From contig RPQK01000014.1 in assembly GCA_003819755.1 (NCBI GenBank), positions 1 through 25,965 of the forward strand: a stretch of 25,965 bases of DNA. The letters are read 5' to 3'. Of the stretch, positions 15,301 to 22,386 are shown in pieces. Source of the DNA: Acidobacteriota bacterium. GTDB taxonomy: Bacteria; Acidobacteriota; UBA6911; RPQK01. The position numbers were made by a program, and so were the translations under genes. Positions within the stretch are counted from its first letter, which is position 1; the number at the start of each line of letters is the position of its first letter. Below the pieces are notes generated by a model, which was not told the DNA's origin, did no database searches, and saw only the letters and a program-made list of their open reading frames with translations.

Positions 15301-15616
15301 CAGAATCAAGGCCGGTGAACGGTACGAAGCTCGTTTCGACATCACGTTGACCAACATGTTCAACGAGTCGAACGTGCTTGGCGTGATCAGTAATCCGAGC
15401 TACGTGTCCGCAAGTATCGCCGGGTTGAATTTGCCCGCGTCGGTTACCGGTGAACCGGAGGCTTTGAACTACGTCCTCACCAACGGGATCATCAGCAACT
15501 TCAACACGTTCTTGAATGATCCCACCGCTCCTCAACGGAAGGACACGGCTATTGATATGCCGAGTGCCTACCAGGGTGGCCGTACTATCCGTCTGGGTGT
15601 CCGCTTCAGCTTCTAA
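12395..15616 (+). CDS. TonB-dependent outer-membrane receptor, Oar-like, with carboxypeptidase-regulatory-like domain
   Basis: A 1073-residue outer-membrane beta barrel of the Oar-like group, expanded in Acidobacteria and thought to import bulky substrates such as glycans or peptides using TonB energy. It has a signal peptide of about 32 residues (cleavage near APPAYA/QE). A CarboxypepD_reg-like beta sandwich occupies about 35-115 (TGTIEGRVSDATGGRVPGA). The plug occupies about 130-260, with VINVIT-like GGVVNVITKSGTN. A roughly 800-residue barrel ends in a terminal phenylalanine (LGVRFSF). The start ATG has GGGAGG 8 nt upstream; the frame opens 75 bp earlier, but that stretch precedes the signal peptide. 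No SusD partner is adjacent. A terminator follows 21 bp after the stop. Confidence 0.93.
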   Translation: MASFRRKACINGLLGVLFCLALIALIAPPAYAQETTGTIEGRVSDATGGRVPGATVKAESAVFTREALTDDFGAYRFLQVPPGKYKVTASMTGFNTSLVDVDVTVGKIVAVDFSLKVGDMSEQVIVSADSVAKIDPARSSIETNITNNVIDIAPKGTNLTSLLKLSQATRYESNAGGYQVDGASGSENSWVIDGLEVSNFRTGVLNQNNNVPFAMVEEVLVKTSGFNAEFGGATGGVVNVITKSGTNDFHGQAGYEIEPSSLFARPRPYLYRFRSGSGASFTQINQYVHLPKDDFKGHFPSFSIGGPLVKDRMWFFTSYAPQIENRTRTTTYYPMKSADILAAKTIFTGTTTSHTYTRQTRSDYFQGRLDTSPTDTLRVTGTYIWNPYQEDGVLPQDSLSLGGAVPVVNFGGAVGTLTGNDLTSRQGGRNNSTNVSTQAIWTPTSNIAGSFRYARGYLNEKLSSYFKPEITRFRCINNAPPSGAGCNLGMDTLPTGNNQIFRDISIRNNFEGDFSYIVSNFGGRHEIKTGYQHAKVSNDVANGYVPFGRVDLSYGYTINDLTGRDDPVSPNAIGAGLLIRFGTVGEASNTSQSLYFQDRWQPIQRLSLNAGIRMEKEDLPSFNGYAPPINFGWFDKVVPRLGFAFDLTNDGKSKIFASYARFQDRLRFELPRGSFGGDFYRVDYFEIMPDHANYDYYTLAKILGSNPDVLGGKCPISGGSGLSKCQYDYRIASNDPSADIYTGKVDPNMKPLTQEEFTAGYERELTGSHLLGLRYSYKNVLHAIEDAGFPTPEGSEAYIIGNPGEGLHAETAKMFGYAKTTKPVRRYDAVEVRLDKRFTGKYNYNLSYTWSRLYGNYSGLASSDEAGRTSPGVNRFFDLPHIGFTAAGVPDNGPLPTDRPHSFKAMASYDFDWFGRTKGGSTLFSMFTTAQSGTPITSYYTLYAAAVLYGRGDRGRTPIYTNTDFAVSHRIKAGERYEARFDITLTNMFNESNVLGVISNPSYVSASIAGLNLPASVTGEPEALNYVLTNGIISNFNTFLNDPTAPQRKDTAIDMPSAYQGGRTIRLGVRFSF

Positions 15617-15637
15617 CGAAGCCGGCGGCAGCCAAAG

Positions 15638-15675
15638 AAAAAAAGCCTGCCCGAGCAATCGGGCAGGCTTTTTTT
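15638..15675 (+). terminator. Rho-independent terminator after the TonB-dependent receptor
   Basis: The stem GCCTGCCCGA (15645-15654) with a GCAA loop pairs with TCGGGCAGGC (15659-15668), followed by seven Ts (15669-15675). The A-run before the stem (15638-15644) makes it symmetric, so it could also stop transcription from the minus strand. Confidence 0.9.
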
Positions 15676-15700
15676 GTTTGTGGGGAGTCGAGGGAAATCA

Positions 15701-15829
15701 AACAGAGCCGTGAGCGCAGCGTTGTTTGCGGAGCGACCCGGCCGTTGCCGGTCGGCCGCACATATCAATTCCCGCTAACCGGCAACGGCCGGGTCGCTCC
15801 GCAAACAACGCTGCGCTCACGGCTCTGTT
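15701..15829. repeat. Perfect 52-bp inverted repeat (129-bp element) downstream of the receptor gene
   Basis: Bases 15701-15752 and 15778-15829 are exact reverse complements, separated by a 25-nt loop. The arms run from AACAGAGCCGTGAGCGCAGC to ...CGGCCGTTGCCGGT. There is no reading frame, no transposase and no obvious target-site duplication next to it. It sits in the convergent gap between the receptor terminator and the TPR protein gene. It could be a non-autonomous (MITE-like) or REP-like palindrome. Confidence 0.92.
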
Positions 15830-15917
15830 AAAACCCCGCCTTCCCGTGCAGTGCAAGGGCCCTCGGAGATGGGACGTGCGGGAGTTGATAGGTTCGACCG
15901 CGCTGGCGCGAGAATGC

Positions 15918-16907
15918 CTACTTCGCCTTGGCCTTTAGCTGGCTGATCAGGCCCATGATTTTGTCTTTGTCACGCGCGTCGGGCGTTTCCTTCAGAAACA
16001 GTTCAAGCTCGGCCGCAGCCTCCTTATAGCGCTTGCTGTTGCCGTAGATCTGGGCCAATGCCATGTGAACATCCGACGGAATTTGCTGCCGTCCCTGTTC
16101 GTAAGCCTTCTTGAGCTCCCGCTCGGCATCGGCTGGCTTCCCGGTTTTTATTAAAGCCATCCCGAGATAGTACCGGGCGTACGGTGCGTTGGGCGAGTCC
16201 GGGGCGGTTTGGACCATCTTCGCAAGCGTCTGTGCTGAATCCGGCATCTTCTTCAGCTGGTACTGCGCGACTCCCAAGGCATATAGGCTGTCCTGACCTT
16301 TCGGATTAACCTCAACCGCTTTGGTAAGGGGCGCGATGGCCGGATCGTATTTTCCTGACTTGACGAGCTCGAAGCCGTATCGAGCCAGCGCGGCGTAGTA
16401 GTCGGGGAAGGCGTCGATAGCTTCCTTCAGCTTCGTCATTCCGCCGTCGACGTCCGTGCTCAAAAGCTGAACGCCTTGCTCATACGCGTTGCGTGCTGGT
16501 TCCGGTATATCCTGGGCAAACAGAGGGGCTGATCCGGTCGTCGATTTCGGGTCCGTCTTAAGAAAGAAATCAAGATTTTCGATTGTGGAACCCGCGTTTC
16601 CAGCTGCGGGGGAGACCTGCACGCGCTGGGTCTGCGCCATGTGGATGCCGTCTGAGGCGACTCGCACCAGGAAGATGCCCGATGACAGCCGCGAGAACGA
16701 GTACCTTCCCACAGAGTCGGTGCGGGTTCTGCCGAGCTGAGAATTAGCCTCGTCCAGTACTTCCACCCAGAGATCCGGGATCGGCCGCCGGTTGGCGTCG
16801 AAGACAGTACCCTGAATGATATTGCTGGTCTGCATCGCCGCAAGGCCAGGTGCCGCCATGGTGACGGTGACGATTCCGAAAATCAGAAGCCTAGTGTATT
16901 GCCGCAT
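15918..16907 (-). CDS. Exported protein with carboxypeptidase-regulatory-like domain and TPR repeats (paralogue 1)
   Basis: A 329-residue secreted or periplasmic protein. It has a signal peptide (MRQYTRLLIFGIVTVTMAAPGLA), then a CarboxypepD_reg-like beta sandwich (IIQGTVFDANRRPIPDLWVEV, about 30-110), then tetratricopeptide repeats (about 135-325; for example YYAALARYGFELVKSGKYD and SLYALGVAQYQLKKMPD). The start is the ATG at 16907 with GGAGG just upstream. The neighbour at 16976 encodes a clear paralogue with the same domain order, so the pair arose by tandem duplication. The beta sandwich matches that at the front of the TonB-dependent receptor nearby. The partner is unknown. Confidence 0.85.
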   Translation of the reverse strand: MRQYTRLLIFGIVTVTMAAPGLAAMQTSNIIQGTVFDANRRPIPDLWVEVLDEANSQLGRTRTDSVGRYSFSRLSSGIFLVRVASDGIHMAQTQRVQVSPAAGNAGSTIENLDFFLKTDPKSTTGSAPLFAQDIPEPARNAYEQGVQLLSTDVDGGMTKLKEAIDAFPDYYAALARYGFELVKSGKYDPAIAPLTKAVEVNPKGQDSLYALGVAQYQLKKMPDSAQTLAKMVQTAPDSPNAPYARYYLGMALIKTGKPADAERELKKAYEQGRQQIPSDVHMALAQIYGNSKRYKEAAAELELFLKETPDARDKDKIMGLISQLKAKAK

Positions 16908-16975
16908 CAATCCTCCGTGGCGGGAATGATGGCATAGCAGACAGCGGACGGCAAGAGTAAGCTGACCGAGTTCGG

Positions 16976-18052
16976 TTAGGGCTGTTTAGAGGGTGAGGCC
17001 GCTTTGGCCCGCAAATGAGCGGCCAGCTGCCGGAGGTGCTCGGAATCGTTCGCTCCGGGCGATTCTTTGAGGAGCTCCTCTATTTCCCCGGCCGCCTCCG
17101 CATACCGGTTGGTGTTGCTTAAGATCTGAGCGAGCGCCAGGTGAACATCCGACGGGATTAGTCCGCCTCCCTGCTGTTTGGCCAGCCGAAGCTGCCGTTC
17201 AGCTTCGTCCGATTGACCGGTTTTGACGAGGCTCATGCCGAGATAGTAGCGGGCAAACGGAGCATTCGGGGAGTTGGGCGCCATTGAGAGCATCTGGGCC
17301 AGGGTTCCGCCGGCTTCAGGCAGCTGCTTCAACTGGTACTGAGCAACACCGAGCGCATAGTAGCTGACGTGGCTCCTTGGGTTAACAGCGATGGCCCGCT
17401 TCACGGCACCGGCCGCAGTTTCCCACTCTCCGGCCTTGACGCACTCAACGCCCTGTCTTTCCAGCGCCGCGAAGTAGGTGGGAAACAATTCGGTCGCTTC
17501 CTTCAATTTCAAGCGGCCATTCGCCGCATCCTTATCCAGCAGTCGTACCCCTTCCTCGTAAGCTTGGCGGGCGGCCGGCGGCACCTCTTGGACGAATACT
17601 TCATGAGCCTCCGACCCCGTCGGCGTTGCCGGCGGGCTGGCTGCAGCGGAGGGCTTTGAGGGGACCGGGGGTTTTGATGGGTTGGCCGGTTTCTCGGACG
17701 ACTCAAACTCGGGATGTCGTTTGAGATGGAAATCCGTCGACTCGTGGGCGGTAGCCGTATCCCGTCCGGTCTCGACGCGCCGTTCCTGACCGAGGTGGAT
17801 ACCGTCGGTCAGCACTCGGATGATGTAGTCATTCTCTCCGGCCAGGGCGCTGAAACGGTACCGCCCCAGCCCGTCGGTTCGCACACGCTTTATGATTCCG
17901 TACGCGTCATCCAGCAATTCGACCCAGACATCCGGGATTCCCTTACCCGATGGGCTGTAGATGACCCCTTGGATTTCGTAGGCCAGCGCATCTTCAGCGA
18001 GGAAGGCACAGGCCACCATCATGGTCACTGCAACCAGCATCAGTCTTCGCAT
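16976..18052 (-). CDS. Exported protein with carboxypeptidase-regulatory-like domain and TPR repeats (paralogue 2)
   Basis: A 358-residue paralogue of the preceding gene product with the same layout: signal peptide (about 1-24), regulatory-like beta sandwich (YEIQGVIYSPSGKGIPDVWVE), a Pro/Ser-rich linker (about 115-145, rich in SKP and PSK, absent or short in paralogue 1), and TPR repeats (ALERQGVECVKAGEWE, YYALGVAQYQLKQLPEAGG). Shared blocks such as YALGVAQYQLK and SPNAPFARYYLGM versus SPNAPYARYYLGM show close homology. The start is the ATG at 18052 with GGAGGA 4 nt upstream. It lies 68 bp upstream of paralogue 1 on the same strand, so they probably form one operon. The function is not recognised. 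Confidence 0.85.
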   Translation of the reverse strand: MRRLMLVAVTMMVACAFLAEDALAYEIQGVIYSPSGKGIPDVWVELLDDAYGIIKRVRTDGLGRYRFSALAGENDYIIRVLTDGIHLGQERRVETGRDTATAHESTDFHLKRHPEFESSEKPANPSKPPVPSKPSAAASPPATPTGSEAHEVFVQEVPPAARQAYEEGVRLLDKDAANGRLKLKEATELFPTYFAALERQGVECVKAGEWETAAGAVKRAIAVNPRSHVSYYALGVAQYQLKQLPEAGGTLAQMLSMAPNSPNAPFARYYLGMSLVKTGQSDEAERQLRLAKQQGGGLIPSDVHLALAQILSNTNRYAEAAGEIEELLKESPGANDSEHLRQLAAHLRAKAASPSKQP

Positions 18053-18158
18053 AAGTCCTCCGGCGTGTTGCCCATCATGTCACTTGGAAAATCGGGTGGC
18101 AGGTGAGGAACTGCTCATCCTTTACACTTCCCCTGTCCTCGTGTTTTACTCCCTTCCT

Positions 18159-18452
18159 ATGCAAGACAACGAACAGCATCTGCGGATCCAGGAATTCCTG
18201 AACCGTGAATTCACCTGGAAGCTGGCTGCGGGTGAGGCCAACTTCCTGATCCAGCTCCTGGCTTTTCTCGTCCAGGAGAACCCGGTTTTTGTCCCGGATG
18301 AGAAAGGCGTCAAGCGGCCCCTTAATTATCAGAGCATCCGCTCGATCGTCCTCCTGAACGAAAAACTGAGCGGTCAGCTTCAGAAATATGCCGCCGACGC
18401 GTCGGTTATCCTGGGTGAAACACCGCCGCCGGCTCCGGAGCGGGTACAGTAG
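18159..18452 (+). CDS. Small protein of unknown function upstream of proC
   Basis: A 97-residue soluble protein beginning MQDNEQHLRIQEFL, with no signal or membrane segment. It is predicted mostly helical with a conserved-looking core (AAGEANFLIQLLAFLVQENP) and a Pro-rich tail. No family is recognised. The gap to proC is only 10 bp (18452 to 18463), on the same strand, so the two are likely co-transcribed. It diverges from the TPR paralogue 2 gene at 18052. The ATG at 18159 was chosen because upstream sequence has the composition of a promoter gap; its ribosome-binding site is weak. Confidence 0.7.
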   Translation: MQDNEQHLRIQEFLNREFTWKLAAGEANFLIQLLAFLVQENPVFVPDEKGVKRPLNYQSIRSIVLLNEKLSGQLQKYAADASVILGETPPPAPERVQ

Positions 18453-18462
18453 GACGAACGTT

Positions 18463-19284
18463 ATGCAAAACCTGAACAAAAGAGTCGCTGTGTTAGGGCT
18501 GGGCAAGATGGGTGGTATCCTTCTTCAGGCTTTCCTGGAGAAAGGACTGATCAGCCGCGAAACCACATATGGAACCGACAAATACACCGAGCGGGCCGAG
18601 GCGCTGGGCAAGGAATTCGGGATTCGTGTCTCAGCCGATAATGCCGAAGCCGCTCGCTGTGCCGACGTCATCCTGTTGTGCGTAAAGCCCCAGACGGTAA
18701 AGGAAGTCGTGGAGGTTATCCGGCCTGAGCTGAACCCAGGCAAACTGATCATTTCAATAGCCGCGTCGGTTCCCTCATCGTATATCGAGAACCTTCTGGA
18801 GGCGGAAATTCCGGTCGTGCGCTGCATGCCGAACACGCCTTGCGTGGTTGGCTGCGGGATGACCGGCATCTGCAAAGGACGCTATGCCGACCAGGGGCAC
18901 CTCGAGCTCGCAAAAACGCTCTTCGAGGCGGTTGGCAGGGCTGTCATTGTGGATGAAAAACACATGGACGCGGTGACAGGGTTATCGGCCAGCGGCCCCG
19001 CCTATATCTACGTCATCCTGGAATCGTTAGCGGAGGCGGGGGTGAAAGTAGGCCTGCCGCGAGATGTCGCCACATTATTGGCCGCCCAAACCGCCTTGGG
19101 TGCTTCCAAGGTGGTCCTGGAGACGGGTCATCATCCGGCTCTGTTGAAGGATGCCGTGACCACCCCGGCCGGCTGCACGATTGATGGACTCCTGGAGCTC
19201 GAGGAAGGGAAGCTGCGAGTGACGCTGATAAAGGCCGTCGTTCGAGCCACCCAGCGAGCGAAAGAACTGCTGATGTGCGAGTAA
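18463..19284 (+). CDS. proC: Pyrroline-5-carboxylate reductase
   Basis: The final enzyme of proline biosynthesis, which reduces 1-pyrroline-5-carboxylate with NAD(P)H. It has 273 residues. The Rossmann nucleotide loop is VLGLGKMGG at about 10-18. The mid-chain MPNTP motif is present. The C-terminal dimerisation and substrate segment includes SGPAYIY and VTTPAGCTIDGLLELEEG, close to the family consensus (VTSPGGTTIAGL). The start is the ATG at 18463 with AGGA upstream; earlier in-frame starts lie inside the small upstream gene. It follows that gene by 10 bp and converges on murQ across a hairpin. Confidence 0.96.
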   Translation: MQNLNKRVAVLGLGKMGGILLQAFLEKGLISRETTYGTDKYTERAEALGKEFGIRVSADNAEAARCADVILLCVKPQTVKEVVEVIRPELNPGKLIISIAASVPSSYIENLLEAEIPVVRCMPNTPCVVGCGMTGICKGRYADQGHLELAKTLFEAVGRAVIVDEKHMDAVTGLSASGPAYIYVILESLAEAGVKVGLPRDVATLLAAQTALGASKVVLETGHHPALLKDAVTTPAGCTIDGLLELEEGKLRVTLIKAVVRATQRAKELLMCE

Positions 19285-19303
19285 TCGTCGGCAGTGGTCG
19301 GAA

Positions 19304-19393
19304 GGCTTTTTTATCCACGAACCAACACGAACGAACACGAACAAGACGTCTTTGTTCGTGTTCGTTCGTGTTGGTTCGTGGATAAAAAAAGCC
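19304..19393. repeat. Long hairpin of CGAACGAACA-type units between convergent proC and murQ
   Basis: The left arm (about 19304-19345) and right arm (about 19352-19393) are reverse complements over about 41 bp, with one extra T/A base and a central GACGTC. The repeat unit is about 10 nt (CGAACGAACA). The runs of T and A beside the stem ends (19307-19312 and 19384-19390) would work as terminators on both strands. It begins 20 bp after the proC stop and ends 2 bp before the murQ stop. Confidence 0.85.
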
Positions 19394-19395
19394 GG

Positions 19396-20265
19396 TTACC
19401 CGATAATCTCCCTCAGGCTCGGCGTTGCCTTGGCTTTCTCCTTGGCCTCCTTGGCGGAACACCGCAGCTGGAGCATCACGATCGCGGATTTCACGTCCCC
19501 GGTTTTTTCCAGAGCCTGACGTGCCTTATCCTCTGGTGCGCCCGTCACCTCCCGGATTATCCCCACTCCGCGCTCGAGCAGCTTGCGATTCTTGAGATGC
19601 ACGTTGACCATCAGGTTGCTGTAGACATGTCCGAGTCGAACCATGACCGCAGTACTCAAAATATTCAGGATCATCTTCTGAGCGCTGCCCGCTTTCATGC
19701 GGGTCGAGCCTGCCAAGACTTCAGGTCCGGTTTCCACTTCTATCGAAAGCTCGGCTTCCTCTGAGAGGGGAGAATGACTGTTGCATGAGAGGCCCACGGT
19801 GAGCGCGCCCACTTGTCGGGCATAGCGAATGGCCCCCAGGGTGTAAGGTGTCCGGCCGCTTGCGGCAATGCCAACGACCGCGTCTTGCGGGCGAATTCTG
19901 CGGGCCCGGACATCGGCTTCCCCCTGTTCGGGGCTATCCTCGGCCGCCTCCACGGCCGAATGGCAAGCTTCGTAACCTCCAGCGAGAATGCCCTGCACCA
20001 AATCGGCAGGGACACCGAAGGTAGGCGGACATTCAACCGCATCCAAAACGCCAAGTCGCCCGCTCGTCCCCGAACCAACATAGAACAACCGGCCGCCCGA
20101 AGCGAGGCGTCCCGTAATCCCATCGACTGCGGCCGCTATCTGGTCGAGAGCCGTGGCGACGATCATCGCAACAGCCTGGTCGGCACGGTTCATTGCCATA
20201 ACCAGCTCGGGTGTCTGGAGCTTGTCCAGATCGTAGGTGTCCGGATTTCGCTGCTCTGTAGTCAT
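19396..20265 (-). CDS. murQ: N-acetylmuramic acid 6-phosphate etherase
   Basis: It cleaves the lactyl ether of MurNAc-6-phosphate to give GlcNAc-6-phosphate and lactate, in cell-wall (peptidoglycan) recycling. It has 289 residues with one SIS sugar-isomerase domain. Diagnostic segments are GGRLFYVGSGTSGRLGVLDA (about 57-76), the catalytic-region ECPPTFG with E79 in the place of the E. coli Glu83, VGIAASGRTPY (about 131-141) and GSTRMKAGSAQK. The start is an ATG at 20265, with AGGGG about 10 nt upstream. The neighbouring genes are not the usual recycling partners (no anmK, murP or nagK here). It converges with proC. Confidence 0.95.
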   Translation of the reverse strand: MTTEQRNPDTYDLDKLQTPELVMAMNRADQAVAMIVATALDQIAAAVDGITGRLASGGRLFYVGSGTSGRLGVLDAVECPPTFGVPADLVQGILAGGYEACHSAVEAAEDSPEQGEADVRARRIRPQDAVVGIAASGRTPYTLGAIRYARQVGALTVGLSCNSHSPLSEEAELSIEVETGPEVLAGSTRMKAGSAQKMILNILSTAVMVRLGHVYSNLMVNVHLKNRKLLERGVGIIREVTGAPEDKARQALEKTGDVKSAIVMLQLRCSAKEAKEKAKATPSLREIIG

Positions 20266-20334
20266 TTGGTGCTGCCCCTGTCTGTATAGTAACGCGACAA
20301 GCCGCCTGCCCGAAACAATCGCAGAAAACGGGTG

Positions 20335-20340
20335 TAGAAT
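20335..20340 (+). promoter_or_regulatory. Candidate -10 (TAGAAT) for the Tic20-like gene
   Basis: TAGAAT lies 6 nt before the GTG start at 20347, placing transcription initiation at about the start codon. A poor -35 (GAAACA, 20312-20317) sits 17 bp upstream. The pattern suggests a leaderless message; no Shine-Dalgarno sequence is visible. Confidence 0.35.
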
Positions 20341-20346
20341 CTGAAC

Positions 20347-20718
20347 GTGCCGAGCGGTCCTGACCCGAATCCCAAACTTGCCGGTGGGCTCTGTTACGTG
20401 ATCGGGCCGTTTGTTTTACTGCTGCGCGGCGATCATCCAGTGGTCCGATTTCACGCGGTTCAAGCTTTGCTTCTGGCTCTTTGCCTCCTGGTCATCAACT
20501 TGTCCCTCTCGGTGCTTCTGGCTGCCATTTTTCGGGTTTCCTGGCACGCCGGGGTGAAGGCGGAAGCGCTCCTTTCCTGGGTTTACTATGCACAGCTCCT
20601 GCTCTGGCTGGTGATGGTGTACAGCGGCTACGACCTGGCAAAGGTCAGGATACCGTGGATCGGCAAGGTAGCGGAGGAGCTGGCAGGCCTGGCGTCTAAA
20701 CCGTCTTCTGCTGATTAG
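20347..20718 (+). CDS. Tic20/DUF4870-like membrane protein
   Basis: A 123-residue inner-membrane protein with three hydrophobic segments (about 11-26, 40-62 and 78-97). The loop after the first segment has VVRFHAVQAL, the hallmark of the DUF4870 family, which is similar to chloroplast Tic20. It starts with GTG at 20347. The family's role in bacteria is not established, so no function is given. Its last 23 bases overlap the last bases of the convergent 435-residue gene (20696-20718). Confidence 0.75.
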   Translation: MPSGPDPNPKLAGGLCYVIGPFVLLLRGDHPVVRFHAVQALLLALCLLVINLSLSVLLAAIFRVSWHAGVKAEALLSWVYYAQLLLWLVMVYSGYDLAKVRIPWIGKVAEELAGLASKPSSAD

Positions 20719-22003
20719 CCCGTGCATCCTGGATTACCTTCGACAGCACGGTTCGCTTCTGGACCTCGCCAATCAGTGTGGAGAGGTATACGGCCAGACG
20801 ATGGAGGACGAAGACGCGCTCGTCGGGAGTCGCTTTGTCCAGTTCTTCTGAAAACTGCTCGAACGTCGACCAGTCTTTGAAGAAGAGGAAGCGCATCGCG
20901 GTATTGCGGAAGTGCTCCAGCGTCTGTTTGACTTCCTGGTACCTCTCCTCGTTGACGGCCTCCTGGGAGTCGGTCGCGACGGCTCGATAGACTTCGTTCA
21001 AACCGTTCAAAAGGGCAGTGGATTCCCGGTGGCGCCGCCCCAACTCCTCGAATATTTCGAACTCATTGAAGGCTGGATTAAGGATGTGGGCCAGGTTGAT
21101 GAAGGACTCCTGAAAGGCGTTGAGCATCATGCCGAGGGCATTCTGCATCTGTCCGTACACCACATCGATCTTTTTTTGCGATTCAAGGTCTCGAAGTTCC
21201 CCACTGAAGACCCGCCGCATCTCCATCTTGAGGGCCATGCTGATGTCAAGGAGGTTGTCAGCGACCTCCGGGTAGCTCTGGCTCAGGTACTTGCGCGAAT
21301 CCTCGAGCAGTTTCAGGAACTTCCGGCAGGCAAAATTCAGGTGCATGAAGAGGCTCATCAGCTTGCGGAACGGAAAACGTCGCCGCATCTCGTCGCGCAT
21401 GTAATGAACCATGCACAGGAGGCTGAAGAAGTCGAGGAACAATCGTTCCATGATCTCCCGGCTCCCCTGCAAGTTCACGTTCCTGAGGATGTCTTTCTCC
21501 AGCACCTGCTTGAACTGCCAGTCGTAGAGCTTCTTCCGCAGGTAGGCGCTTGACTCGCTGCGGTTGAAGCGATTCATCTGCTCCGTGAACATGTAGGTAA
21601 GGGCTTTGAACTCAGGCCGAGAGACGGTAGGGAGGCGCAGCATGCTCAGCGAGAGCGCCCGGTAGTTCTCCAGAAAATCCCAGAAGACGACCAGGTCGTC
21701 AATTCCGCGGGCGTAGTTCTTATATTGTCTGAACTGCTTTCGCAGATCTCTTCCGGGGTTGGCCAGAGCGGCCGGGTCCACTTCGCGAATCTGCAAGAGC
21801 TCCGCAGCCACCATTCGTTGGGTCATGGCGATCAAATCTTCCACGATCTGCAGAGCGGTGCGCACGTCTTCCTTGAAGTCCCGGTTCAGAATGACCGCTG
21901 TCTGGGTACCGAAAGGAATGCCGCAATGCCGATGATGGGCAGCCAAGCCGTCCAGCCAAAGCTGGAATTCCTCAAATTGGCTAAGTCTGAATAGATTCGC
22001 CAC
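20696..22003 (-). CDS. Unknown helical protein, 435 aa
   Basis: A long soluble protein with no signal peptide, predicted almost entirely alpha-helical, with heptad-like charged and hydrophobic patterns (for example FRKLMSLFMHLNFACRKFLKLLEDSRKYL and MLNAFQESFINLAHILNPAFNEFEIFEELGRRH; each quoted only as a landmark). The start is a GTG at 22003 with AGGT upstream. No family was recognised. Composition is rich in Leu, Phe and Met with many aromatic residues. The 3' end overlaps the Tic20-like gene on the other strand. A block of tandem repeats lies just upstream. Codon use is similar to that of its neighbours. Confidence 0.75.
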   Translation of the reverse strand: MANLFRLSQFEEFQLWLDGLAAHHRHCGIPFGTQTAVILNRDFKEDVRTALQIVEDLIAMTQRMVAAELLQIREVDPAALANPGRDLRKQFRQYKNYARGIDDLVVFWDFLENYRALSLSMLRLPTVSRPEFKALTYMFTEQMNRFNRSESSAYLRKKLYDWQFKQVLEKDILRNVNLQGSREIMERLFLDFFSLLCMVHYMRDEMRRRFPFRKLMSLFMHLNFACRKFLKLLEDSRKYLSQSYPEVADNLLDISMALKMEMRRVFSGELRDLESQKKIDVVYGQMQNALGMMLNAFQESFINLAHILNPAFNEFEIFEELGRRHRESTALLNGLNEVYRAVATDSQEAVNEERYQEVKQTLEHFRNTAMRFLFFKDWSTFEQFSEELDKATPDERVFVLHRLAVYLSTLIGEVQKRTVLSKVIQDARANQQKTV

Positions 22004-22004
22004 T

Positions 22005-22170
22005 CCAGTTACCTGTTACTGGTTGCAGGTTACACGGTTCACCGTTCCCCGTTCACCGTTCCCCGTTCACCGATTCACAGCCCGTTCGCCAGCGAGTGAC
22101 CCACGGACTGCAACCGGTAACTGGTAACTTGTAACTGGTAACCGATAACCGGTAACCGGTAACCGGTGCC
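22005..22170. repeat. Low-complexity repeat block before the eRF1-like gene
   Basis: Three repeat sets lie in one gap: GTTACTGG/AGGTTAC near 22009-22035, two full and one partial copies of a 14-bp GTTCACCGTTCCCC unit (22037-22073), and GGTAACTGGTAACTT and GGTAACC heptads at 22116-22168. The first and last sets are inverted relative to each other, so they could pair around the middle one. No reading frame is supported. Confidence 0.75.
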
Positions 22171-22386
22171 TATTCTATGCGAAGCGGGTGGAAAAACAAA
22201 CTTCTTCTAATTTTCACCAAACTTGTGCATGCCTTCCCTCAGTCGTACAATAAGGCCAGGATCGGCGAGTCCTGCACTTGAATGGCGAAGGCGAACTTAG
22301 TAGCGCACACCAGCCAAAGTATCAATCCGCGCAGTTTCCTACCCATAACGTTCCAACGTTTTACATGAGAACACAGGAGGATTGAC
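22171..22386 (+). promoter_or_regulatory. Upstream region of the eRF1-like gene: candidate promoter and palindrome
   Basis: TTGTGC (22223-22228), 17 bp, then TACAAT (22246-22251) resembles a sigma-70 promoter, leaving a leader of about 130 nt. A palindrome AACGTT-CC-AACGTT (22347-22360), with each half itself palindromic, sits 26 bp before the ATG and could be an operator. The ribosome-binding site AGGAGG is at 22375-22380. No other gene is seen in this stretch. Confidence 0.45.

Noticed and set aside
15701..15829. Small insertion sequence
   Set aside because: Although the inverted repeat is perfect, the 25-nt interior cannot encode a transposase and no target duplication was evident, so it was left as a palindromic repeat.
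22037..22073. Possible CRISPR or iteron origin from GTTCACCGTTCCCC units
   Set aside because: There are only about 2.5 copies, with no spacers, no replication gene nearby and no AT-rich unwinding region.
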